Positions 52,997-60,191 of a stretch of DNA of 64,000 bases are shown one piece after another. The stretch spans positions 1-64,000 of the forward strand of contig VGZI01000001.1 of NCBI GenBank assembly GCA_016872605.1. Direction: 5' to 3'. Positions within the stretch are counted from its first letter, which is position 1, and each line of letters starts with the position of its first letter. A program made the position numbers and the translations under genes. The DNA comes from Planctomycetota bacterium (GTDB lineage: Bacteria; Planctomycetota; Planctomycetia; Gemmatales; Gemmataceae). The notes below the pieces were generated by a model. That model saw nothing but the letters and a program-made list of their open reading frames with translations, was not told the origin of the DNA and searched no databases.

Positions 52997-54874
52997 ATGG
53001 GCTATCCCAGCCTGCGCGCCTGTATCGCCGACCTCGAACGTCACGGCATGCTCGTGCGCATCGATGACGAGATCGATCCCTTTCTCGAAGCGGCTGAGAT
53101 CCATCGCCGCGTCTATCAGGCCAACGGGCCGGCGATCTTCTTCACGCGCGTCAAGGGCTGCCGCTTCCCGATGGTCAGCAATCTCTTCGGCACCATCGAG
53201 CGGACGCGCTTCCTGTTTCGCGACATGCTCGACGCTGTTCGGCATCTCGTCGAACTCAAGATCGACCCGGCGAACTTTTGGCAAGACCCATGGCGCTATC
53301 GCGATGTGCCCAGAACGCTGTGGTTCCTTTGGCCCAAGTACGTGAGCTCCGGGCCGATCCTCGATGCGACGACGACGATCAGCGAGCTGCCCCACGTCGT
53401 GTCGTGGCCGCGCGATGGCGGCGCGTTCATCACGCTGCCCCAGGTCTACACGGAGGACGCCGATCGACCCGGTTGGCGGCACTCGAACCTCGGAATGTAC
53501 CGCGTCCAAATTTCGGGCGGAGAGTATCAGCCGGATCGCCAAGTCGGGCTGCATTATCAGATTCACCGGGGCATCGGCGTGCATCACAGCAAGGCGATTC
53601 GGCACGGACAGCCGTTGCGCGTGAGCATCTTCGTGGGCGGGCCACCGGCGATGGCGCTGTCCGCGGTGATGCCGTTGCCCGAAGGAATGTCGGAGTTAAC
53701 CTTTGCGGGAGCGCTCGGCGGCCAGCGGGTCCAATTGATCGAAGTCGACCCGATAACCCCGGCCGATCCAGGAAAATTCACGCTCGCCGCCGACGCTGAC
53801 TTTTGCATCACGGGCACGATCGATCCGACCTTGCAACTTCCCGAAGGCCCGTTCGGCGATCACCTCGGCTACTACAGCCTGGCGCATCCGTTTCCGGTAC
53901 TGAATGTCGAGCGTGTCTACCACCGCAAGGACGCGATTTGGCCGTTCACCGTCGTCGGCCGGCCGCCGCAGGAAGACACGAGCTTCGGCGCGATCATTCA
54001 TGAACTGACCGGGCCCATCATCCCGACCGTGGTGCACGGCATTCACGCAGTTCACGCAGTCGATGCGGCCGGCGTGCATCCGCTTCTCTTGGCGATCGGC
54101 AGCGAACGCTATGTTCCGTACGCCCCGCGCCGCCGGCCTCAGGAACTGCTGACCTGCGCCAACGCCCTGTTCGGCCAGGGGCAGCTGTCGCTGGCGAAAT
54201 ACCTGCTGATCGTCGCCAAGGAGGACGCGCCCGATCTCGACATCCACGACATTCCGCGCTTCTTCGCCCATCTCTTGGAACGCATCGACTTCACCAGCGA
54301 CGTGCACTTCCAGACATCGACGACCATCGACACCCTCGACTACTCGGGGACTGGTCTCAACGAAGGCTCGAAGGTGGTGTTGGCCGCGGTCGGAGCGCCG
54401 CGCCGCGTCCTGCCGACCAAGCTGCCGGCCCACTTTCGGCTTCCTGACGGGTTCCGCGATGCTCGCCTGTGCATGCCGGGCGTACTCGCGGTGCAGGCGC
54501 CGAAGTACGTCGCGCCGCAGGATCGCCGGCAGATGGAAGAGGTCGAGCCGGCGCTCGCCCGCTTGTTCGAGGCGATCGGCCCGATCGATGCGCTCAACAC
54601 CTTTCCGCTCATCGTGCTCGTCGATGACGCCGAGTTCACGGCTCGCACGCTCAACAACTTCCTGTGGGTGACGTTTACGCGTTCAAATCCGGCGGCGGAT
54701 ATCGGCGGCATCGGCGCATTCACCTGGCAGAAGCATTGGGGCTGCCACGGCTCGCTCGTCATCGACGCCCGCATCAAGCCACACCACGCCCCGCCCTTGA
54801 TCGAAGATCCCGAGGTGACGAAGCGCGTCGACGCCCTCGCCGCCCCCGGCCGACCGCTGCATGGCATCGTCTAG
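52997..54874 (+). CDS. UbiD-family prenylated-FMN decarboxylase
   Basis: A 625-residue UbiD-family protein (MGYPSLRACIADLERHGMLV RIDDEID at the N-terminus). The PRODRVDR-like catalytic region is represented by PEGPFGDHLGYYS, and further blocks are GIGVHHSKAIRHGQPLRVSI and VHPLLLAIGSERYVPY. It uses prenylated FMN to decarboxylate an aromatic or unsaturated acid. No UbiX-type prenyltransferase gene is adjacent. ATG 52985 is an alternative start. Confidence 0.88.
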   Translation: MGYPSLRACIADLERHGMLVRIDDEIDPFLEAAEIHRRVYQANGPAIFFTRVKGCRFPMVSNLFGTIERTRFLFRDMLDAVRHLVELKIDPANFWQDPWRYRDVPRTLWFLWPKYVSSGPILDATTTISELPHVVSWPRDGGAFITLPQVYTEDADRPGWRHSNLGMYRVQISGGEYQPDRQVGLHYQIHRGIGVHHSKAIRHGQPLRVSIFVGGPPAMALSAVMPLPEGMSELTFAGALGGQRVQLIEVDPITPADPGKFTLAADADFCITGTIDPTLQLPEGPFGDHLGYYSLAHPFPVLNVERVYHRKDAIWPFTVVGRPPQEDTSFGAIIHELTGPIIPTVVHGIHAVHAVDAAGVHPLLLAIGSERYVPYAPRRRPQELLTCANALFGQGQLSLAKYLLIVAKEDAPDLDIHDIPRFFAHLLERIDFTSDVHFQTSTTIDTLDYSGTGLNEGSKVVLAAVGAPRRVLPTKLPAHFRLPDGFRDARLCMPGVLAVQAPKYVAPQDRRQMEEVEPALARLFEAIGPIDALNTFPLIVLVDDAEFTARTLNNFLWVTFTRSNPAADIGGIGAFTWQKHWGCHGSLVIDARIKPHHAPPLIEDPEVTKRVDALAAPGRPLHGIV

Positions 54875-55149
54875 CGGATCGGCGAGCCGGTGGATTCATT
54901 CAAAATGACATGCAACGACTTCTTGTGATGCAACGTCTTGTTATTCATCACAACGCGCCGAGTCGTTGGAGAGTCCATGGCGTAGCTGAACCGCACGCTC
55001 AAGAAGTCAACGAGCACAAGAACCCGCCGAAGCCGCTTCGCTCAGTGCCAGGGTTATCTATCGGATAGCGGCTCCCGACGCCTGATTCGCCCCAGTTCGA
55101 AAAACACCGGTGATCAGCCGAGATTCCAGCCGGTGCAAGCGACGAACAC
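54875..55149. other. Short gap, no gene recognised
   Basis: ACGACTTCTTGTGATG and TTCATCACAACGCGCCGAGT CGT form an imperfect hairpin near 54913-54966. No coding frame with family similarity is seen. Confidence 0.5.
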
Positions 55150-55554
55150 TCACACAAAACCGGGCCGCAAGATTCCACTTGAACTCTGTGCCAAGACATT
55201 AGCGCTTACTATGCTCATCCGTTCAACGATTGCTTGTGCTACGACCATGCGGTCGAAGGGGTCGCCGTGTCTGTTCGGCAAAAACGGGAGGGGCGATACC
55301 ACGGCCGCGTGCTCGGGCAGCACGGGGAAAGCTTGAAAAGCGTTCATGGCAATCGCGCTGTACCAAAGGTCTTCGAACGGCTGCGCGATGGTGTGTTTGC
55401 CAATGCTGATATTGATAGCGGCTTCCCAGTGGCTTGCGGGGCTGACCCACTTCTCGTTGGCCGGGTCGATGATCGCCGCAGTTCCCTTGGCGCTCAGTTA
55501 GGGATCGGTCAGGTAGAACCACAGGACCGTGTGCGTGTCGAGCAACAGCATCAT
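55150..55554 (-). pseudogene. VapC-like PIN-domain toxin with a premature TAA
   Basis: MMLLLDTHTVLWFYLTDP, then TAA, then LSAKGTAAIIDPANEKWVSP ASHWEAAINISIGKHT and HGDPFDRMVVAQAIVERM match PIN toxins throughout, with one stop after residue 18. The C-terminal end (SANVLAQSSSGILRPGFV) also departs from the family pattern SADxxFDxYG. The start codon overlaps the vapB stop (ATGA). Confidence 0.78.
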
Positions 55555-55777
55555 GGCATGTACTCGGCGAAGTCCTGCAAATGGTCATCATCTTCCGAAA
55601 TGATCGTCAACATCCCTTTGCCGCGCCCTAGCATCGGGCGCGGTGTTTCACGCGGCATGGCAATCAGCTTCGCCACCGGCTTGCCATTCTGCGTCAGGAC
55701 GATCTCTTCGCTCAGCGACAACTTGTCATGATCTCCACTAAGTGGCCTGAGACCTGTTCAACCGGCAACGATTGCAT
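55551..55777 (-). pseudogene. VapB/Phd-type antitoxin gene with frameshift
   Basis: MQSLPVEQVSGHLVEI, a shift near 55726-55731, then DKLSLSEEIVLTQNGKPVAK LIAMPRETPRPMLGRGKGML TIISEDDD. Both halves match Phd/YefM antitoxins. The second half ends DFAEYMP, whose stop overlaps vapC. The frameshift makes the intact antitoxin impossible as read. Confidence 0.7.
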
Positions 55778-55901
55778 GACTGGCCTCTCGATTATCTTGG
55801 CGACGTTAAGAACGCCCCAACATCTGCAGTCATAACAAAAAGCAATCTACCTGTCGCTGGTGATCAGGGATTCCCTCGCTTACGTGTCAGGCTCTGACGC
55901 G

Positions 55902-56879
55902 CTACGCCGCACGCCGTTCGGTCAACGGCATCGCCTCGACGTTCAGCGTCGAGCGAACGGTGTAGGCGCGTTTGCCCTGGCTTTCGAAGTAGGTGCGCGT
56001 CACCAACTCGCCGATCAGGCCCATCGAAATCGCTTGCACGCCGATCACTTCCAGCATCACGCTCAGGTGCAACAAGGGATTGCGGATCATCGAAGTGCCG
56101 TCGATCAGCTTGATGGCGACCGTCGCCATTAGACTGACGAAGCCGAGGAACATGGCGAACAGGCCGGCGAAGCCCATTACGTGCATCGGGCGGGTCATGT
56201 AGCTCTGCATGAACTTGACGGTGATGAGATCGAGCATGACGCGAAATGTGCGTGTAATGTTGTACTTGGTCTCGCCGGCGGTGCGCGGATGATGCTGAAC
56301 GGGCACTTGCGTGAAGGTGGCGCCTGCGTGTTGCACCAGGACCGGGATGAAGCGGTGCATCTCGCCGTAGAGCGACAGTGACTTGGCGAGGTCTTTCTTG
56401 AGCGCACGCAGCGTGCAGCCCATGTCGCGAATATCGACGCCGGTGACCAGGCGGATCAGCCAATTGCCGATTTGGCTCGGCAGTGTGCGATTGAAGAACG
56501 TATCCTGGCGGTCGGCGCGTTCGCCGAAGACAGCGTCGTAGTCGCCTGCCTTGAGCGTGTCGAGCAACATGGGGATGTCGGCGGGATCGTTCTGCAGGTC
56601 GCCGTCCATCGTGACGATGACGTCGCCGTTGGCGAAGTCGAAACCGGCCTGCATCGCCGCGGATTGGCCGAAGTTGCGGCGCAGACGAATGACCTTGACG
56701 CGCGGGTCGACCGACGCGATCGCTTCGAGCTCCAGGTGCGATCCATCGGTGCTGCCGTCGTCCACGAGCACGATCTCGTACGTGCCGGCGAACACGGCGA
56801 GAGCGCCTGTGATGCTCTCATGCAGCCTTCTGATATTGTCCTTCTCGTCCTTGATCGGAATCACGATCGACAGGTCCAT
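55902..56879 (-). CDS. Family 2 glycosyltransferase (DPM1/ArnC-like) with C-terminal membrane anchors
   Basis: A 325-residue enzyme. IVIPIKDEKDNIRRLHESIT starts the GT-A fold, VLVDDGSTDGS holds the nucleotide-binding residues, MDGDLQNDPADIP holds the DxD-type metal site, and two hydrophobic segments close the protein. Relatives transfer a sugar from a nucleotide donor to a polyprenyl phosphate. ATG 56879 has GAGGAG upstream. The gene overlaps the flippase-like gene by 62 bases. Confidence 0.92.
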   Translation of the reverse strand: MDLSIVIPIKDEKDNIRRLHESITGALAVFAGTYEIVLVDDGSTDGSHLELEAIASVDPRVKVIRLRRNFGQSAAMQAGFDFANGDVIVTMDGDLQNDPADIPMLLDTLKAGDYDAVFGERADRQDTFFNRTLPSQIGNWLIRLVTGVDIRDMGCTLRALKKDLAKSLSLYGEMHRFIPVLVQHAGATFTQVPVQHHPRTAGETKYNITRTFRVMLDLITVKFMQSYMTRPMHVMGFAGLFAMFLGFVSLMATVAIKLIDGTSMIRNPLLHLSVMLEVIGVQAISMGLIGELVTRTYFESQGKRAYTVRSTLNVEAMPLTERRAA

Positions 56880-57804
56880 TGTCGCTCTCCTCGCTGGTCG
56901 TGGCTTCCTCGTCCGCTTTGGGAAACGCCCCGAACAAATACACCAGTCCACCCGCCAAACTGACGGCGACGTTGGCGGCGAACCACAAGAACGCCAGCGC
57001 TTTCGCCGAATCCTCGTGCACGCTGAGCGGGGCCAGGAACATCACCGTGCCCACTTCGCGCACGCCCATGCCGTTGACGCTGATCGGCAGCAAGGTCAAC
57101 AGCGAGACCATCGGCCCGAGGATGCAGTAGTACGCGAACGGAACTTCCAGCCCGAGCGCCATGCCGATAAGCCAAACGCTGACCACGCCGGCGCCCTGGA
57201 CGAGGATCGACATCAAGGTCGCCCAGGTCACGACGTGGGGGACGCACATCAAACGGATCACCGTCTGCATCTGCTCGCGGCGTTCTTCGGGCAAGAAACT
57301 CCAGCGTTGAATGATCGGCAGCGCGGCCAGCGCCACGACGGCGGCCCCCGCAATTCCCCAGACGCTCGCCTGGATCAACCAGGGCAACTCGATCGGCGAC
57401 AGCAGCACGCCGGCGCATGCAACCGCGATCAGCACGAGCAAGCCGTTGAGCCTCTCCAGAAAAATGCTCGCCAGCGCCGCCAGTTTGCGACCCGATTTGC
57501 CGTCGAGATACCAAACGCGGACGACATCGCCGCCCACAGACGTCGGCAAGGAGAGGTTGAACCACATGCCGACGAAATAGTACGCGCAGTATTGCCCCAG
57601 TGTCCGCTCGAAGCGCAATTCCTGAGCGAACACCTGCCAGCGGCGAGCGCTGAACACCATGGTCACCGTGAGCACCACCACGGCGGCTACCCAGAGCCAA
57701 ACATCCATGTTTGCAAATTTGTCGCCGACGATGCTCCAGTCGGTCCGCCAGGCGATGATACTCAGCAGCACAGCGCTGACGGCAATGCGAATGTAACTAC
57801 TCAC
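56818..57804 (-). CDS. UPF0104/lysylphosphatidylglycerol-synthase-TM-like membrane protein
   Basis: A 328-residue integral membrane protein with about eight segments, of the flippase-like TIGR00374 family: GMWFNLSLPTSVGGDVVRVW, LASIFLERLNGLLVLI and LLPISVNGMGVREVGTVMFL are family blocks. The C-terminal tail is acidic and soluble. Roles proposed for relatives are movement of lipid intermediates. The 5' end overlaps the phosphatase gene by 8 bases. Confidence 0.88.
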   Translation of the reverse strand: MSSYIRIAVSAVLLSIIAWRTDWSIVGDKFANMDVWLWVAAVVVLTVTMVFSARRWQVFAQELRFERTLGQYCAYYFVGMWFNLSLPTSVGGDVVRVWYLDGKSGRKLAALASIFLERLNGLLVLIAVACAGVLLSPIELPWLIQASVWGIAGAAVVALAALPIIQRWSFLPEERREQMQTVIRLMCVPHVVTWATLMSILVQGAGVVSVWLIGMALGLEVPFAYYCILGPMVSLLTLLPISVNGMGVREVGTVMFLAPLSVHEDSAKALAFLWFAANVAVSLAGGLVYLFGAFPKADEEATTSEESDNGPVDRDSDQGREGQYQKAA

Positions 57805-58810
57805 GGATGACCAACTCCTCTTCCCAGAGTTCCGACCCCGTTTGATGAAACCAACAATGCCCTTCTTCGATCATGTCCACCTGCAGTCGATAATGTCCCT
57901 TTATCGGTATCGGCGGCACAATCATCACGACGTGAATTTTCTCCCCTGGGCGCACGATCGCATCCAGCAACCCAGCCCGGCCTTCGTGCACGACCGTTTC
58001 CTTGGCGTCGATCACCTTGAACGTGACGTGATACCCCGCCGTCTTGAGCGGATGGAACCGCCACGGCGATCGGCTCGTGTTGCGCACAACCACGTCGTAA
58101 TCAAGCGGCTTGCCGGCGCGCGGCACATCGAAGCGGCGCTCGACTTTCTCGAAGCGAGCGTCGCACCAGCCGCCGCGATACTCGTTGAGCACCCAATGGC
58201 GGAAGTCAGCCGGCGAATGGTCTCGACGAGCCTCCACCAGCCAGTCGGCGTAGAGCTGCATGAAGCGATCGAGCATCGTGGTCTTGCCCACCGGCATGTG
58301 GCCGTAACGCAGACTCAGTTGGCGATGAGCGCTGCCGAAGGTCTGACCATCGAGCAAGAGTTGCGCGACCATGGCGGCGATACCCGTGCGATCGGAGCCG
58401 TGACGACAATGCACGAAGATCGGCTTTTCGGCGGAATCGAGCACGTCGAGCAACTGGCGAAGTTCATGCCGCGACGGGAGATGGACAGCGGAGAAACAAA
58501 CGTCTTCGAGGTTGACGCCGAGCCGTTGACACACTTCCGCTTCCGTCGTGTACCATTTGTCCGGCCAACAGCAGCCGCGCACATTCAGCACCGTGCGAAT
58601 CTTGTATTTGTGGATGAGCGATTCAAGGGAAGCTGCGGAAGGCTGGGCGCCTCGGTAAAGTTGCCCGCGGATGACCTCGTGGACATTTCCGGCGAACAGA
58701 AAATGCCCAAGTTCCCACAACGGCCAGGTCAAAAGCGCGGCCACGGCGAGGCAAATTGCCCAGGTGTACGCGAATGATCGGCGAGGATGTTCGTCTGCCG
58801 GTAGGTCCAT
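57797..58810 (-). CDS. Dual-specificity/protein tyrosine phosphatase with membrane anchor
   Basis: A 337-residue protein. An N-terminal membrane segment (FAYTWAICLAVAALLTWPLW) is followed by a DSP domain, with P-loop C135-RHGSD-R141 in FVHCRHGSDRTG. The C-terminal 120 residues form an Ig/beta-sandwich-like domain (KPLDYDVVVRNTSRSPWRFH) that may bind carbohydrate. It heads a three-gene overlapping operon with the flippase and glycosyltransferase. Phosphatases of this fold can act on phosphosugars, lipids or proteins. Confidence 0.85.
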   Translation of the reverse strand: MDLPADEHPRRSFAYTWAICLAVAALLTWPLWELGHFLFAGNVHEVIRGQLYRGAQPSAASLESLIHKYKIRTVLNVRGCCWPDKWYTTEAEVCQRLGVNLEDVCFSAVHLPSRHELRQLLDVLDSAEKPIFVHCRHGSDRTGIAAMVAQLLLDGQTFGSAHRQLSLRYGHMPVGKTTMLDRFMQLYADWLVEARRDHSPADFRHWVLNEYRGGWCDARFEKVERRFDVPRAGKPLDYDVVVRNTSRSPWRFHPLKTAGYHVTFKVIDAKETVVHEGRAGLLDAIVRPGEKIHVVMIVPPIPIKGHYRLQVDMIEEGHCWFHQTGSELWEEELVIRE

Positions 58811-58908
58811 GTGCGTCCTTGCGTTCGACCCGATCGCATCCGTTGCGACGTTCAGAATATTGCCAAAAATGGAAATCGCAGGCTAGTGCAATGTCATGGA
58901 TTGCAATC

Positions 58909-58974
58909 GTTCGCCGGACGCGCAAGCGACGGTGGAAGAGCGGGCATCTTGCGTGGCTTGCGTGTCCGGCGAAC
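58909..58974. repeat. 19-bp inverted repeat pair
   Basis: GTTCGCCGGACGCGCAAGC (58909-58927) and GCTTGCGTGTCCGGCGAAC (58956-58974), with one mismatch, lie in the gap after moaD-like gene. Confidence 0.8.
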
Positions 58975-59003
58975 GTTGCCCGGACGACGCTGTTTTGTCG
59001 GAT

Positions 59004-59276
59004 TCACCCGCCAGACATCGGTGTCAAGATGGTGACAATGTCGCCGTCGCGCAGTTCACGATCTAACTCCGCATGATCGTCGCCGACGAACAGAAGCAAC
59101 GTTCGTCGCGGTTCGCCGGCGTCGTCCAGCAGCATCCCGCGAAAGGTCGAATCGTGGCGATCGGCGAGCGACCGAAGAAAATCGCGCAAGCTCATCGGTC
59201 CCGGCACGTCCACTGTCTCGGACGAACAGCCGGCCGCTCGCTTTATTTGCGACATGAAATGAACGGATATCTGCAT
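59004..59276 (-). CDS. MoaD/ThiS-like sulfur-carrier protein
   Basis: A 90-residue ubiquitin-fold protein ending in the functional Gly-Gly tail (TPMSGG). The body (LRDFLRSLADRHDSTFRGML, then LLFVGDDHAELDRELRDGDI VTILTP) matches MoaD. The C-terminal Gly would be adenylated and thiocarboxylated to donate sulfur in molybdopterin or other sulfur-insertion pathways. The start MQISVHFM at 59276 gives normal length. No MoaE, MoeB or ThiF is adjacent. Confidence 0.8.
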   Translation of the reverse strand: MQISVHFMSQIKRAAGCSSETVDVPGPMSLRDFLRSLADRHDSTFRGMLLDDAGEPRRTLLLFVGDDHAELDRELRDGDIVTILTPMSGG

Positions 59277-59366
59277 GCAGCTATGATATGTTGCCCGTCG
59301 GTTTGCGAGCATCGACGACCTTTTCGTGTGAACCACGGCCATTCGGCCGGCGTCCTTTTTCTGTCC

Positions 59367-59424
59367 TCGTTTAGCCCAAATAGGACCACATGCGTTCGCA
59401 CGGCGCTACTCGGGCGCTAAACGA
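59367..59424. repeat. Palindromic repeat, GTTTAGC family
   Basis: TCGTTTAGCCC (59367-59377) and GGGCGCTAAACGA (59412-59424) form arms around a 34-base spacer, right before the tRNA cluster. Confidence 0.7.
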
Positions 59425-59431
59425 AAAGGTC

Positions 59432-59514
59432 GGCCAGGTGGTGGAATAGCAGACACGCAGCTCTCAGAAGGCTGTGCCCACCGTGGCGTGAGGGTGCAAG
59501 TCCCTCCCTGGCTA
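59432..59514 (+). tRNA. tRNA-Leu (CAG)
   Basis: An 83-base gene with acceptor GGCCAGG/CCTGGCT + A, U8, a long variable arm and anticodon loop CTCAGAA (CAG). The CCA is not encoded. The D-loop has a single G where GG is usual, and the T-loop reads TGCAAGT, so the normal U55 is G. Confidence 0.8.
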
Positions 59515-59518
59515 CTTT

Positions 59519-59589
59519 TCCGGGGTCGTCTAACGGTAGGACGGCGGGCTTTGAACTCGCAAACGTTGGCTCGACACCAACCCCCGGAA
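59519..59589 (+). tRNA. tRNA-Gln (TTG)
   Basis: A 71-base gene with acceptor TCCGGGG/CCCCGGA + A, anticodon loop CTTTGAA (TTG) and D-loop with GG. The T-loop is CTCGACA, so T54 is C. Confidence 0.88.
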
Positions 59590-59655
59590 TTCCCGTTTGC
59601 GGCTTCGCGCTCGCACCGCGCCATGCAGTCACATCGCCGCAAGCGTCGGCTCGAT

Positions 59656-59729
59656 ATCCCCGGGGTGTGGCGGATGCACGCCGCCCTGCGAAGGCGGAGG
59701 TTATGCAGGTTCGACTCCTGCCGGGGATA
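59656..59729 (+). tRNA. tRNA-Arg (GCG)
   Basis: A 74-base cloverleaf with acceptor ATCCCCG/CGGGGAT + A, anticodon stem CCGCC/GGCGG and loop CTGCGAA (GCG), and T-arm GCAGG-TTCGACT-CCTGC. Position 8 is G instead of U, and the variable region has seven bases, so folding may be atypical. Most bacteria read CGN with an inosine-modified ACG tRNA. Confidence 0.7.
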
Positions 59730-59740
59730 CTCTTCCATGC

Positions 59741-59813
59741 GCCGGCGAAGCTCAATCGGCCGAGCACCGTTCTCGTAAAACGGCGAGTGTGGGTTCGATT
59801 CCCACCGCTGGCT
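59741..59813 (+). tRNA. tRNA-Thr (CGT)
   Basis: A 73-base gene with acceptor GCCGGCG/CGCTGGC + U, anticodon stem CCGTT/AACGG and loop CTCGTAA (CGT), and T-arm GTGGG-TTCGATT-CCCAC. It is followed by TTTTCTG, a possible terminator. Confidence 0.88.
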
Positions 59814-59848
59814 TTTTCTGAATCAGTGTGCGCGAATGTGCAGCAACT

Positions 59849-59952
59849 GATCGTAGACATCACGCTCCGCGTGATGGTTGGGCAGTACCTCTCGGTTCGG
59901 CGCGACGTTACTCGGGCTGCCCTTCATCACGCGGAGCGTGATCCCTACGATC
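59849..59952. repeat. Palindromic repeat, GTAGAC/GCGGAGCGTGA family
   Basis: The arms from GATCGTAGACATCACGCTCC GCG (59849) and CATCACGCGGAGCGTGATCC CTACGATC (to 59952) flank a 47-base spacer with its own GGGCAG/CTGCCC pair. Confidence 0.8.
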
Positions 59953-60056
59953 TTGCAGCCGAATCGCTCGCGGATATATAGCGGCGAGCCGAGCGGCGTC
60001 AGCCGCCGGGTTATGGTTCTACGTTGGCCTTTCGGAATCCACGAAGAGCATAAGAT

Positions 60057-60177
60057 GACAGAGGCCAGAAGTCAGAGATCAGAGGTCAGCGTCGAACTGC
60101 GCATCCAGTCACTGGCGTCACGTGGCCCTTTTGACTTCTGGTCTTTGATTTCTGACTTCTGACCTCTGACCTCTGTC
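60057..60177. repeat. Inverted TCAGAGGTCAGAAG-type repeat before selB
   Basis: GACAGAGGCCAGAAGTCAGA GATCAGAGGTCAG on the left and CTGACTTCTGACCTCTGACC TCTGTC on the right form arms around the 5' leader of selB. Confidence 0.75.
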
Positions 60178-60191
60178 CTTCGAGCTTCACC

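Noticed and set aside
54005-54060. HAVHAV-type duplication in the UbiD-family gene considered as an in-frame repeat element
   Set aside because: It is only a 9-bp near-duplication (CACGCAGTT/CACGCAGTC) with no copy elsewhere.
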